Shown here: positions 1-6,443 of the stretch, piece by piece
Numbering within the stretch: position 1 is the stretch's first letter
Layout of the letters: the number at the start of each line of letters is the position of its first letter
Assembly: GCA_002452315.1 (NCBI GenBank)
Contig: DKFH01000002.1
Span: 1-6,898 of the forward strand
Direction of reading: 5' to 3'
DNA from: Anaerolineaceae bacterium UBA6801
Lineage (GTDB): Bacteria; Chloroflexota; Anaerolineae; Anaerolineales; Anaerolineaceae
Length of the DNA: 6,898 nt
Program-made: the position numbers and the translations under genes
The notes under the pieces: model-generated
Seen by the model: only the letters and a program-made list of their open reading frames with translations
Databases searched by the model: none
What the model was told of the DNA's origin: nothing

Positions 1-302
1 CGGTGGTGGCGGCTCGCTGTAAAAAGCTGAAACTGCCGGTGCTGCAAGCAGTGCAGGACAAGGCTACGGCCATTCAAGGGCTGCTGGCAAGAAAAGGACT
101 CACCGCATCGCAGGTGATCTTTATGGGGAACGACATCAATGATTTGCCAGCCTTTCCTGAAGTTGGGTTCGCGGCTGCCCCTGCAGACGCGCATCCTGCA
201 GTGCTGCGACAGGCTGACCGGATTTTATCTAAGCCCGGCGGCAAAGGTGCAGTACGTGAGCTGTGTGACTTGTTGATAGAGCGTACCCAGAAAGAGCGAT
301 GA
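1..302 (+). CDS. KdsC-type HAD phosphatase, 3' fragment (possibly C-terminal domain of a CMP-nonulosonate synthetase)
   Basis: Only the last ~99 codons are present; the reading frame is open through the left edge, so the GTG at position 3 is not a real start. Seen in the fragment: a lysine in a Q-D-K context (residue 20) that fits HAD motif III, G-N-D-I-N-D at residues 42-47 that fits HAD motif IV (Mg2+-binding acidic residues), and the closing G-G-K-G-A-V-R-E-L-C-D typical of the KdsC/YrbI family. These enzymes hydrolyse the phosphate from 2-keto-3-deoxy sugar acids such as Kdo-8-P or nonulosonate-9-P in the cytosol. The G-N-D-I-N-D-L wording resembles, as I recall it, the phosphatase domain often fused behind NeuA-type cytidylyltransferases. 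The gene could therefore be a ~400-residue bifunctional protein or a free ~170-residue phosphatase; the missing 5' part decides. It ends 37 nt before the nonulosonate synthase gene, in the same direction, which points to a shared operon. Family is sure; substrate is not. Confidence 0.85.
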   Translation, partial: VVAARCKKLKLPVLQAVQDKATAIQGLLARKGLTASQVIFMGNDINDLPAFPEVGFAAAPADAHPAVLRQADRILSKPGGKGAVRELCDLLIERTQKER

Positions 303-325
303 TCAGAAAACTGATAAGGGCAAAA

Positions 326-330
326 AGGAG
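326..330 (+). promoter_or_regulatory. Strong Shine-Dalgarno site of the NeuB-type gene
   Basis: AGGAG lies 9 nt upstream of the ATG at 340 and fixes that start. It sits in the 37-nt spacer after the phosphatase stop codon. The same spacer holds a weak 5-bp inverted repeat (302-306 with 311-315, AAAA loop) with no T tract, so nothing suggests a transcription stop between the two genes. Confidence 0.75.
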
Positions 331-339
331 CCATTAATC

Positions 340-1215
340 ATGCCTAAAAACATTCAAATTGGTCATCGGGTTGTTGGAGAAGGGAACCCAACCTACATTA
401 TTGCTGAAATTGGGATCAACCACAATGGCAGGGTGGAGATCGCCAAAGAGTTGATCAAAGCTGCCGCAGACGCAGGCGTTGATGCGGTGAAATTCCAGAA
501 GCGCACACCAGCGTTATGCGTCCCTGATCACCAAAAGGACCAGATGCGCGAGACTCCCTGGGGCTATATCACGTATCTGGATTACCGCTACAAGGTGGAG
601 TTTGGGCAGGATGAATACGAACAAATTGATGCGTATTGCAAAGCGTTAGGCATTGATTGGTTAGCCAGCTGTTGGGACAGGGAATCACTGGATTTTATTG
701 AGGCCTTCAACCCGCCGGCGCACAAAGTACCCTCAGCTTTGCTGACAGACCATGAATTGCTGCGGGCGGTCAAAGCGACCGGTAAACCGGTGATTCTTTC
801 GACAGGCATGTCCACCATGGACGAGATCAAAGAAGCTGTTGACATCCTGGGCGTAGAAAATTTGCTGATCTGCCATACCACCAGCAGCTATCCTTGCCCG
901 CCGGAAGAGTTAAATTTGAAGATGATCCAGACCTTGCGCGATGCTTTTGATTGCCCGATCGGGTATTCAGGGCACGAGGTGGGTCTGGTGACCTCGGTCA
1001 TTGCTGTGGGCTTGGGGGCCTGCCTGGTGGAGCGGCATGTGACCCTTGACCGGGCTATGTGGGGTTCAGACCAAGCAGCTTCAGTTGAGCCGCAAGGCGT
1101 GCGGACACTGGTGAAATACATCCGGGTGACGGAGAAAGCCCTGGGGGATGGACAGAAGAAGGTCTATGACAGTGAGCAATCCGTTCTCAGGAAGTTGAGA
1201 AAATACAGCACGTAG
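340..1215 (+). CDS. neuB: NeuB/SpsE-type nonulosonic acid synthase lacking the SAF domain
   Basis: This 291-residue cytosolic enzyme belongs to the NeuB family, which condenses phosphoenolpyruvate with an aminohexose or hexose (free or 6-phosphate) to give a nine-carbon 2-keto-3-deoxy acid. Family motifs are visible in order: A-E-I-G-I-N-H-N-G at 22-30, K-F-Q at 51-53, S-T-G-M-S at 154-158, S-S-Y-P at 182-185, G-Y-S-G-H-E at 208-213, E-R-H-V-T-L-D-R at 231-238 and G-S-D-Q-A-A-S-V-E-P at 242-251. His212 and His233 are spaced like the two Mn2+ ligands known in meningococcal NeuB (His215 and His236), and Glu23 and Lys51 match its active-site residues. Two oddities stand out. The usual G-Y-S-D-H-T has Gly in place of Asp. 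The protein also stops just after the linker, about 55 residues short of the usual ~345, so the C-terminal SAF (antifreeze-like) domain is absent. There is no sign of a frameshift: the stop is clean and the next gene follows 15 nt later. The exact product (sialic, legionaminic, KDN-like or other) cannot be read from sequence. Confidence 0.9.
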   Translation: MPKNIQIGHRVVGEGNPTYIIAEIGINHNGRVEIAKELIKAAADAGVDAVKFQKRTPALCVPDHQKDQMRETPWGYITYLDYRYKVEFGQDEYEQIDAYCKALGIDWLASCWDRESLDFIEAFNPPAHKVPSALLTDHELLRAVKATGKPVILSTGMSTMDEIKEAVDILGVENLLICHTTSSYPCPPEELNLKMIQTLRDAFDCPIGYSGHEVGLVTSVIAVGLGACLVERHVTLDRAMWGSDQAASVEPQGVRTLVKYIRVTEKALGDGQKKVYDSEQSVLRKLRKYST

Positions 1216-1230
1216 TCAGCGAGATTCAGC

Positions 1231-2841
1231 ATGAGCCTTTTTGAACACACCAAAACATACCTTTCAACCCGGTCGCTCCGGCGGAGTATCAATCGGGATA
1301 TCCACCAGATGGCCAAACGCGTGGCCAAAGCCGCGTCAAAGGCTGATGAGCGTAAAACCGTGCTATCGTTCAATGCCTCCACCCGCATCACCGGGCTGAG
1401 CCTCAATGCTGCCTTTGCCATGCTGACGGGCTGGTCCCTGCGCCTGCAAGGTGCGAGGGTGTTGAACTTTGTCTGCCAGTATGGGATGACGCGGTGTGTG
1501 ATGGGCACAGATACAGGGGATGTTTACCAGGTCCCACCCTGTCAAAAGTGTTTGGCCCAATCGGCTGCGATTTATCACCGTTCTACGGTCAGAAAATTTA
1601 TCTACTCATCCAATGAGGACCTGGCTAAACTTTTACAGAACACCAGCCTATCCGACTTACGCCACCTGCGTTTTGAGGATCTCCCCCTGGGCGATTTATG
1701 CCTGCCTTCCATGCGCTGGATTTTACGCAGGCACCATCTGATCGATGATGAGCCCACCCGTGTGCTCTACCGTCATTTTATTCTCTCTGCTTACAAGGTG
1801 GCCATGCAGTTTGATTGGCAGGTGATCACAGAAACGCCGGTGGCGGTGATGGTTTTCAATGGGATGCTCTTCCCGGAGGCAACCGCCCGCTGGATCGCGC
1901 GCCTGCGCGGTATACCGGTATATTCCCACGAGGTGGGGTTGCGCCCCAATTCCGCTTTCTTTACCGAGGGTGAAGCAACTGCCTACCAGGTGGACATCCC
2001 GGCTGATTTTCAGCTTTCCCCCGCCCAGGACGCACAGCTGGATGATTACCTCTCCAAGCGCTTCAAAGGTGATTTTAGCATGGCTGGGATCCAGTTCTGG
2101 CCGGAGATGACAGGTCTTGATACGGCTTTGGTTGCACGTATGGAGTCTTTTAAACAGGTGGTGCCAATTTTCACCAATGTAATCTTTGATACCAGCCAGC
2201 CCCATGCCAATGTGGTTTTCAGGGATATGTTTGCCTGGTTGAATAAGGTCCTCAAGGTGATCAAAGCCCATCCGGAGACCTTGTTTGTGATCCGGGCGCA
2301 TCCCGACGAAGCGCGGCCAGGCAAGGCCAGCCAGGAGAGCGTGGCGGATTGGGTAAGTGAGAAGGGTGTTGATCATTTGCCAAATGTTGTCTTTGTGGGG
2401 TCGGATGACTACTTCAGTTCCTATGAGATGATCCAAAGGGCAAAATTTGTAATGATCTATAACTCCACCATTGGGATGGAGGCTTCGATCATGGGCGCAC
2501 CGGTGTTGTGCGCCGGGAAAGCGCGCTTCACGCAGTTGGAGACGGTTTATTTCCCCCGCAGCAGCTCGGAATATATGGATACATTGGAGAGATTCCTGAC
2601 TGAGGATGACGTTCAATCCCCTGACGAACATCGCATCAACGCCAGGCGCTTTTTGTATTACCAGCTCTTTCGCACCTCACTGTCCTTTGACCACTTTATT
2701 GAGCCAGATGGCATTTGGCCAGGCTTTGTGCGCCTGAAGGACTTTGCCCCGGAAGACTTGCTGCCCGCGAACTCCCCAACGCTACGGGTGATTTCAGAAG
2801 GTTTATTGCATGGGGGAGAATTCTTGCTCCCTGAGGACTGA
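1231..2841 (+). CDS. Capsule-polysaccharide-type GT-B glycosyltransferase (KpsC/KpsS or bacterial sialyltransferase-like)
   Basis: This 536-residue protein has no signal peptide or clear membrane segment, so it is likely cytosolic or peripheral to the membrane. Its C-terminal half carries features of capsule synthesis proteins and bacterial sialyl/Kdo transferases: E-V-G-L-R-P at 234-239 (compare the E-x-G-[FYL]-R of KpsC/KpsS), F-V-I-R-A-H-P-D-E at 352-360 with the HP motif at 357-358, and Y-N-S-T-I-G-M-E-A at 410-418 followed by G-A-P-V-L, matching the S/T motif that contacts the CMP-sugar. The N-terminal half has four cysteines in a C-x6-C-x14-C-x2-C pattern (82, 89, 104, 107) that could bind a metal. 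It starts 15 nt after the NeuB-type stop, with only a weak ribosome site (GCGAG, 1219-1223), so it may depend partly on translational coupling. Its place behind a nonulosonate synthase makes it a candidate nonulosonate transferase, but this is inference; another sugar donor or a CDP-glycerol-type transfer is possible. No specific gene name is recognised. Confidence 0.7.
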   Translation: MSLFEHTKTYLSTRSLRRSINRDIHQMAKRVAKAASKADERKTVLSFNASTRITGLSLNAAFAMLTGWSLRLQGARVLNFVCQYGMTRCVMGTDTGDVYQVPPCQKCLAQSAAIYHRSTVRKFIYSSNEDLAKLLQNTSLSDLRHLRFEDLPLGDLCLPSMRWILRRHHLIDDEPTRVLYRHFILSAYKVAMQFDWQVITETPVAVMVFNGMLFPEATARWIARLRGIPVYSHEVGLRPNSAFFTEGEATAYQVDIPADFQLSPAQDAQLDDYLSKRFKGDFSMAGIQFWPEMTGLDTALVARMESFKQVVPIFTNVIFDTSQPHANVVFRDMFAWLNKVLKVIKAHPETLFVIRAHPDEARPGKASQESVADWVSEKGVDHLPNVVFVGSDDYFSSYEMIQRAKFVMIYNSTIGMEASIMGAPVLCAGKARFTQLETVYFPRSSSEYMDTLERFLTEDDVQSPDEHRINARRFLYYQLFRTSLSFDHFIEPDGIWPGFVRLKDFAPEDLLPANSPTLRVISEGLLHGGEFLLPED

Positions 2842-2848
2842 ACGGCTT

Positions 2849-2903
2849 TTATCAAATTCACCTGAATTATTCAACAGCGCCCAAGGCGGTTTTGAGTTGA
2901 TAA
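2849..2903. terminator. Weak candidate terminator structure in the convergent gap
   Basis: The 81-nt gap between the two converging stop codons (2842-2922) contains several small inverted repeats: an outer 7-bp pair T-T-A-T-C-A-A/T-T-G-A-T-A-A (2849-2855 with 2897-2903), a 6-bp pair A-A-T-T-C-A/T-G-A-A-T-T (2855-2860 with 2863-2868), and CGCC-CAA-GGCG followed by GTTTTG near 2879-2894. None has the long GC stem plus T run of a classical intrinsic terminator. Transcription from both sides must end or collide here, so a weak or factor-dependent stop is plausible. Confidence 0.22.
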
Positions 2904-2922
2904 GAATCTTGGATGCGGAGGT

Positions 2923-4560
2923 CTACTTGATCCGGTAGATATCCCAGCCATAGCTGAACAGGCGCGTATCGAGGAAGGGATCGGGGTGCTCACAAAAGCC
3001 CCTTCTGCCTAGTATTGGGCAGGCTATCACAGGCAGGTTGATGTTATTGATCTGAAACCCGGCACGAAGCTGGTCCACAGGTTCTAACCGTCCTTCTAAA
3101 GTCTGCTGGATTTCATCGACCCATGCCATGGTAAATTCTTCCTCAACACCTGCCCTGAGGAGCAATGTGGGTTGATGCTCAATGTAGGGTAGCAGCAAGA
3201 TAGCTTCTGATCTGGTTTCAAGCACTAATAAAACTTCTAGGCTGACAAAATCAAAAGTAATATTAGTCATGCCATCCTGGTCAATTAAGAAGTGGCCCGT
3301 ATTTTGAACGTATTCGTTGTAAGTGTTCACACCCATGATCAAGTCACCATCATCAGGGAGCAGATTACGGATTGTATTAATCATTTGGTCGTTCATTCGG
3401 TCAAATGTTAATTGAACGCGGGCATGAGTTCGGTAATGGGTTAGTGAGGCAAGAAGTAAAACCAAACAGATCACAGCCATTGTTGTCATCAGCCTGTGTA
3501 TGAGCGGTCGATGGCTATTAATGCCATCCCAGATGTGGGGAATGAGTAGGGCAATGAGGATGGAGACACCTACACTAAACGGCAATAGGTAATAACTTTC
3601 CGCAAATTGCCAGGGCATTAGGCCAATAGACCAGGCTAAAATCCAGCTACCCCAAAAAACCAAATTATGTGTGAGTTGTTTGTTTTCATTTTCTTTGTTC
3701 AGGAAAATGATGACTACCATTATGGCCAGTGGGAGCAAAAAGGAAAAATAATGGACATACAAGGTCATCCAGCGTGGTGCCCTGGTAAGGATGGATATCA
3801 CATCTAGCTCATACTGACTTGTGTAGCTATCTCCTGACGCAAGTGATACGTTCAAAACGGTGAAGATAAGAACATTAACTACAGTGGCGATCAATGTGGC
3901 CCCCAGGTAGTGAAGATAAGCCTTTCGTTCTTCAATTGAAATGCGATTTCGCTGGATAAGGGCATAAGCTGCCCAGAGTGCTGAAAGGGGTAACATGATA
4001 TAGGCGGTTTCTTTTGTCCAAAAGGCGATAATGAGGGTTATGATTGTGAGCGCTCTTAACACCCAGGACATGCGGTGATTGATTTTAGCTTTTTGTTTTT
4101 CAAGGCACAGAATTGATGCGAGGATGAAAACTAGCTGCAGGGGTTCTCCTTTTGAAAGAGTATAAAAATTTTCGATAATGGGTATTGAGAAAATAAAAAC
4201 GAGTGTTGCCAGCAGGATATGAACGTGATTTACGCCTTGATGTTTCATTAGTGTTTGTATTTCTACAATTAGGATCAACAAGATGATCAAGTGACCGATA
4301 TAAAACCAAAACGGATTTGGTCCAGCAATCGCATAGATCAACGTGAAATACAGCCAGTAAACCGGTCTGAAACGCCCCGCTTCATGGCCTAACAGCATAT
4401 TGAGGTCACCATCCAAGATGGCTTTTACTTCATTCATGATATAGCCATCATCAAGTAATCCAAACTGGGCTGAGGTGAGCCTTGGAACCATAATCAATAC
4501 CGCCAATAATAACGGCAAGACTTTTAAAATCAGCAATACACTTTTATTTTTTAAGTGCAT
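2923..4560 (-). CDS. Polytopic membrane protein, probable GT-C glycosyltransferase (paralog A)
   Basis: The protein is 545 residues. It begins with a short basic stretch and a hydrophobic segment (about 9-27), and some ten more hydrophobic stretches follow up to about 373; the last ~170 residues are soluble. Asp37-Asp38 directly after the first membrane segment, then G-R-F-R-P at 62-66, resemble the first-loop acidic pair and the R-P motif of GT-C enzymes such as the TMTC type, which use polyprenyl-phosphate sugars outside the membrane. Other blocks shared with paralog B are E-N-F-Y-T-L-S-K-G (130-138), K-E-T-A-Y (183-187), L-T-H-Y-R-T-H-A (373-380), F-D-R-M-N (386-390) and C-E-H-P-D-P-F-L-D-T-R (523-533). 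Cys514 and Cys523 are the only cysteines outside membrane segments and could form a disulfide. The start is supported by GGAG six bases before the ATG. The gene uses more AT-rich codons than paralog B for the same peptide. A polysaccharide polymerase or a transporter-like membrane protein is the alternative; the donor and acceptor are unknown. Confidence 0.7.
   Translation of the reverse strand: MHLKNKSVLLILKVLPLLLAVLIMVPRLTSAQFGLLDDGYIMNEVKAILDGDLNMLLGHEAGRFRPVYWLYFTLIYAIAGPNPFWFYIGHLIILLILIVEIQTLMKHQGVNHVHILLATLVFIFSIPIIENFYTLSKGEPLQLVFILASILCLEKQKAKINHRMSWVLRALTIITLIIAFWTKETAYIMLPLSALWAAYALIQRNRISIEERKAYLHYLGATLIATVVNVLIFTVLNVSLASGDSYTSQYELDVISILTRAPRWMTLYVHYFSFLLPLAIMVVIIFLNKENENKQLTHNLVFWGSWILAWSIGLMPWQFAESYYLLPFSVGVSILIALLIPHIWDGINSHRPLIHRLMTTMAVICLVLLLASLTHYRTHARVQLTFDRMNDQMINTIRNLLPDDGDLIMGVNTYNEYVQNTGHFLIDQDGMTNITFDFVSLEVLLVLETRSEAILLLPYIEHQPTLLLRAGVEEEFTMAWVDEIQQTLEGRLEPVDQLRAGFQINNINLPVIACPILGRRGFCEHPDPFLDTRLFSYGWDIYRIK
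2942..3000 (-). repeat. Near-identical 3'-end tract, copy A
   Basis: This 59-nt stretch inside the end of paralog A matches 4719-4777 in paralog B with no gaps at 53 of 59 positions. The part 2962-3000 matches at 37 of 39. It encodes G-[FY]-C-E-H-P-D-P-F-L-D-T-R and the start of the closing segment. Identity at the DNA level here is much higher than elsewhere in the two genes. Confidence 0.8.
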
Positions 4561-4699
4561 AATTATCTCCAGCTTGTATTGACTAGTTATAAAAAAGGTT
4601 TTTCATTCAAGCATAATTTTATTGAAGCCATCCATTTTTCTGGTCTATTGTGCTGGTTTGCACAAACAGATTACTCACCACATGAGAAGAAAGCATGCC
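4561..4699 (-). other. 139-nt spacer between the paralogs, with a small hairpin
   Basis: No gene is supported here. On the minus strand it follows the stop of paralog B and leads into paralog A. It holds one 6-bp inverted repeat T-T-G-T-G-C/G-C-A-C-A-A with a 6-base loop (4648-4653 with 4660-4665) and no T tract. The AT-rich part near 4586-4610 contains T-A-T-A-A-C and T-T-G-A-A-T on the minus strand, but they are only 13 nt apart, too close for an ordinary sigma-70 promoter. Whether paralog A has its own promoter or is read through from paralog B is open. Confidence 0.4.
4567..4570 (-). promoter_or_regulatory. Shine-Dalgarno site of paralog A
   Basis: On the minus strand GGAG is followed by six bases and then the ATG at 4560, which fixes the start and gives a protein within one residue of the length of paralog B. 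Confidence 0.65.
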
Positions 4700-6334
4700 C
4701 TAGCGGATGGTAAAAATGTCCCAGCCATAGGTGAATTTGCGCGTATCGAGGAAGGGATCAGGGTGCTCACAATAGCCGTGTGGTCCAACCAGCGGACACA
4801 ACACCACTGACAGGTTGAGGTTGACAATGCGGAAATCTTCTCGGACCTGGTCCACAAGGATCAACCGATTCCCTTGGTTGCGGAGTACTATTTCATTCCA
4901 TAGCATGGTGAATTCATTGTCAACGCCAGCTCTGACCAGCAGTGCGGGCATGTTGTTGACATAAGGCATGTTGACGACCCCGCCATGATATAGGTGCAGC
5001 CGCTCCAGCGTGCCCACATCAATGTGGGTGTACTCAATCTCGTTCATTCCGTAAAAATCCACCAGGAAATATTCAATCCCTTCAACATATTCCTTGCGCT
5101 CTTCCAGGCTGATGAACACCAGTCCATCGGGAGGTGTGATCTGGGTGGTGATTTCCAGCATCTGGTGGTTCATACGGTCGAAAATCAATTGCGCTTTGGC
5201 GTGGGTGCGGTAATGGGTTAAAGAGGCCATGAACATCAGCAAGCTGGCTGCTGCCAGGGCGGTGATCATCCAGCGGAGTTTTTTTGGGGATTGTTTGAGC
5301 ATGTCTGCGATGGGCAGGGCAAACCAACCGATCAGGATGGCTGCACCCAGGCTGAAGGCAAGCAGGTAGTAAGCCCGGGCAAATTCCCAGGGCAATAACG
5401 CACCTGCCCAGGCCAGCAACCAGATCCCCCAGGTGAAGAAAGGCAGCTTTTGTTTGGCGTCCAGCTCTTTGTGGGTAAATAATACGATCAAGACCAGGAT
5501 GGCTGTGGGAACCAGGTAATGATAATAACTGGTATACAGGGTGATCCAGCGGGGAATCCTCTCCAGAAGTGATCCCAGGGCGAAGTCATAGCGTGCGGTG
5601 AAGCTGCCTTCTGATACAGGTGGCGAGCCGAACAGGGCACGGATGAGGAAAAAGGCAGCCATGGAGGCCGCCATGCTGAGAAAGAAGAATAAATATGATT
5701 TTTGCTCCTGCACGGAGAATTTCTTGCGTTGGATGAGGACGATCCCTGCCCAACAGGCTGAAATTGGCGCCATGATATAGGCGGTTTCTTTGGCCCAAAT
5801 GGCGAACAAGCCATTGAGGAAGGCCAGAATCACAAAAGCCCACTTATGAGACGCTCGCTCCGCACGTTTGAGCTTTTCAAAGCACAGCAATGATGCCAGG
5901 ATGAAGACCAATGAGAGGGGGTCGCCTTTGGAGAGTGTATAGAAGTTTTCAATGATGGGAATCGAGAAGACAAATACCAGGCTCGTCAGGAGAATTTGCC
6001 AGTCCAGTGCCCCCATGGCTTTCATCAGCAGGCGGATTTCGACCAGGAGCACCAGCAGGATGACCAGGTGCCCGAAGAAAAACCAGAAGGGGTTTGGCCC
6101 TGCCAGCAGGTAAATCAGCGTGTAATACAACCAATATAATGGCCGAAACCGTCCAGCTTGAAGGTCGTAGCTCATGCCGAGGTCACCCTGCAAGAGTTTT
6201 TGGACTTCCACATAGATGAGGCTGTCATCCATGACACCAAATTGGGGCGAGGCCAGCCTGGGTGCCATGATTAACACCGCGATCAATAAGGGAAACAGAG
6301 CAAAAATGAGGGATGTTTTTTGTTTTGAGGTCAT
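4700..6334 (-). CDS. Polytopic membrane protein, probable GT-C glycosyltransferase (paralog B)
   Basis: The protein is 544 residues when started at the ATG at 6334, where GGAG lies nine bases upstream; an in-frame ATG at 6373 adds 13 residues with no counterpart in paralog A and no good ribosome site, so it is not preferred. It aligns with paralog A nearly end to end: about 70 of 96 residues match across residues 59-154. It shares the first-loop Asp36-Asp37, G-R-F-R-P (61-65), K-E-T-A-Y (182-186), L-T-H-Y-R-T-H-A (372-379) and C-E-H-P-D-P-F-L-D-T-R (522-532). Roughly eleven membrane segments end near residue 371, followed by a ~170-residue soluble domain that should face outside if the acidic pair does. 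Cys513 and Cys522 repeat the C-x8-C pair of paralog A. The likely role is sugar transfer from a lipid-linked donor in envelope glycan assembly; this rests on motifs and context only. It lies head-to-head with the NeuA-type gene. Confidence 0.72.
   Translation of the reverse strand: MTSKQKTSLIFALFPLLIAVLIMAPRLASPQFGVMDDSLIYVEVQKLLQGDLGMSYDLQAGRFRPLYWLYYTLIYLLAGPNPFWFFFGHLVILLVLLVEIRLLMKAMGALDWQILLTSLVFVFSIPIIENFYTLSKGDPLSLVFILASLLCFEKLKRAERASHKWAFVILAFLNGLFAIWAKETAYIMAPISACWAGIVLIQRKKFSVQEQKSYLFFFLSMAASMAAFFLIRALFGSPPVSEGSFTARYDFALGSLLERIPRWITLYTSYYHYLVPTAILVLIVLFTHKELDAKQKLPFFTWGIWLLAWAGALLPWEFARAYYLLAFSLGAAILIGWFALPIADMLKQSPKKLRWMITALAAASLLMFMASLTHYRTHAKAQLIFDRMNHQMLEITTQITPPDGLVFISLEERKEYVEGIEYFLVDFYGMNEIEYTHIDVGTLERLHLYHGGVVNMPYVNNMPALLVRAGVDNEFTMLWNEIVLRNQGNRLILVDQVREDFRIVNLNLSVVLCPLVGPHGYCEHPDPFLDTRKFTYGWDIFTIR
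4719..4777 (-). repeat. Near-identical 3'-end tract, copy B
   Basis: This is the partner of 2942-3000, at a constant offset of 1777 nt. Most mismatches fall in one eight-base patch (4731-4738). The 39 bases 4739-4777 differ from copy A at only two positions, one synonymous (Pro codon) and one changing Phe to Tyr. Confidence 0.8.
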
Positions 6335-6343
6335 AAAATCAAT

Positions 6344-6347
6344 CTCC
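6344..6347 (-). promoter_or_regulatory. Shine-Dalgarno site deciding the start of paralog B
   Basis: GGAG on the minus strand lies nine bases before the ATG at 6334. It falls inside the longer reading frame that would begin at 6373, so it argues for the shorter 544-residue protein. Confidence 0.65.
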
Positions 6348-6358
6348 AAGCGTATTAC

Positions 6359-6364
6359 ATTATA
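6359..6364 (-). promoter_or_regulatory. Possible -10 box for the paralog B transcript
   Basis: The minus strand reads TATAAT here, about 25 nt before the ATG at 6334. No convincing -35 box lies 16-18 nt upstream. If it is used, the transcript would begin near 6352 and exclude the upstream ATG at 6373. Confidence 0.3.
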
Positions 6365-6373
6365 ATGCAACAT

Positions 6374-6383
6374 TTGTTAACAA
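6374..6383. promoter_or_regulatory. 10-bp palindrome in the divergent promoter region
   Basis: TTGTTAACAA is a perfect palindrome placed between the two opposite-facing TATAAT boxes. Its right edge is 17 nt from the plus-strand box. It could serve as an operator shared by both directions or be chance in AT-rich DNA; only one copy is visible. Confidence 0.25.
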
Positions 6384-6400
6384 GCGTCCTTAATCCGGGT

Positions 6401-6406
6401 TATAAT
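6401..6406 (+). promoter_or_regulatory. Possible -10 box for the NeuA-type gene
   Basis: TATAAT on the plus strand lies 37 nt before the ATG at 6444, giving a leader of about 30 nt. A good -35 box is missing: TAACAA at 6378-6383 is at the right distance but matches poorly, and TTGTTA at 6374-6379 is 21 nt away. Confidence 0.35.
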
Positions 6407-6431
6407 AACAGACGAGAAATTTAACGAATTT

Positions 6432-6436
6432 GAAGG
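6432..6436 (+). promoter_or_regulatory. Ribosome site choosing the ATG at 6444
   Basis: GAAGG ends 7 nt before the ATG at 6444 but only 1 nt before the in-frame ATG at 6438. The spacing favours 6444 as the start. Confidence 0.6.
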
Positions 6437-6443
6437 CATGCCT

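Noticed and set aside
1723..2631. 302-codon minus-strand open frame opposite the capsule-type glycosyltransferase gene
   Set aside because: The plus-strand frame carries recognisable family motifs throughout; the antisense translation has no domain-like pattern and no ribosome site of note.
4648..4665. Hairpin after paralog B as an intrinsic terminator
   Set aside because: The 6-bp stem is not followed by a T run in the direction of transcription, so it does not qualify as a classical terminator.
4622..4810. Short plus-strand open frame across the spacer and the 3' end of paralog B
   Set aside because: It runs antisense over the conserved C-terminal coding region of paralog B, has no good Shine-Dalgarno site and no recognisable features.
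6335..6373. Upstream ATG extending paralog B by 13 residues
   Set aside because: The extension has no counterpart in paralog A and covers the GGAG site that serves the ATG at 6334.
6417..6431. A-A-A-T-T/A-A-T-T-T inverted repeat before the NeuA-type start
   Set aside because: Only 5 bp, pure A/T, no conserved placement to support regulation; expected by chance in this AT-rich gap.
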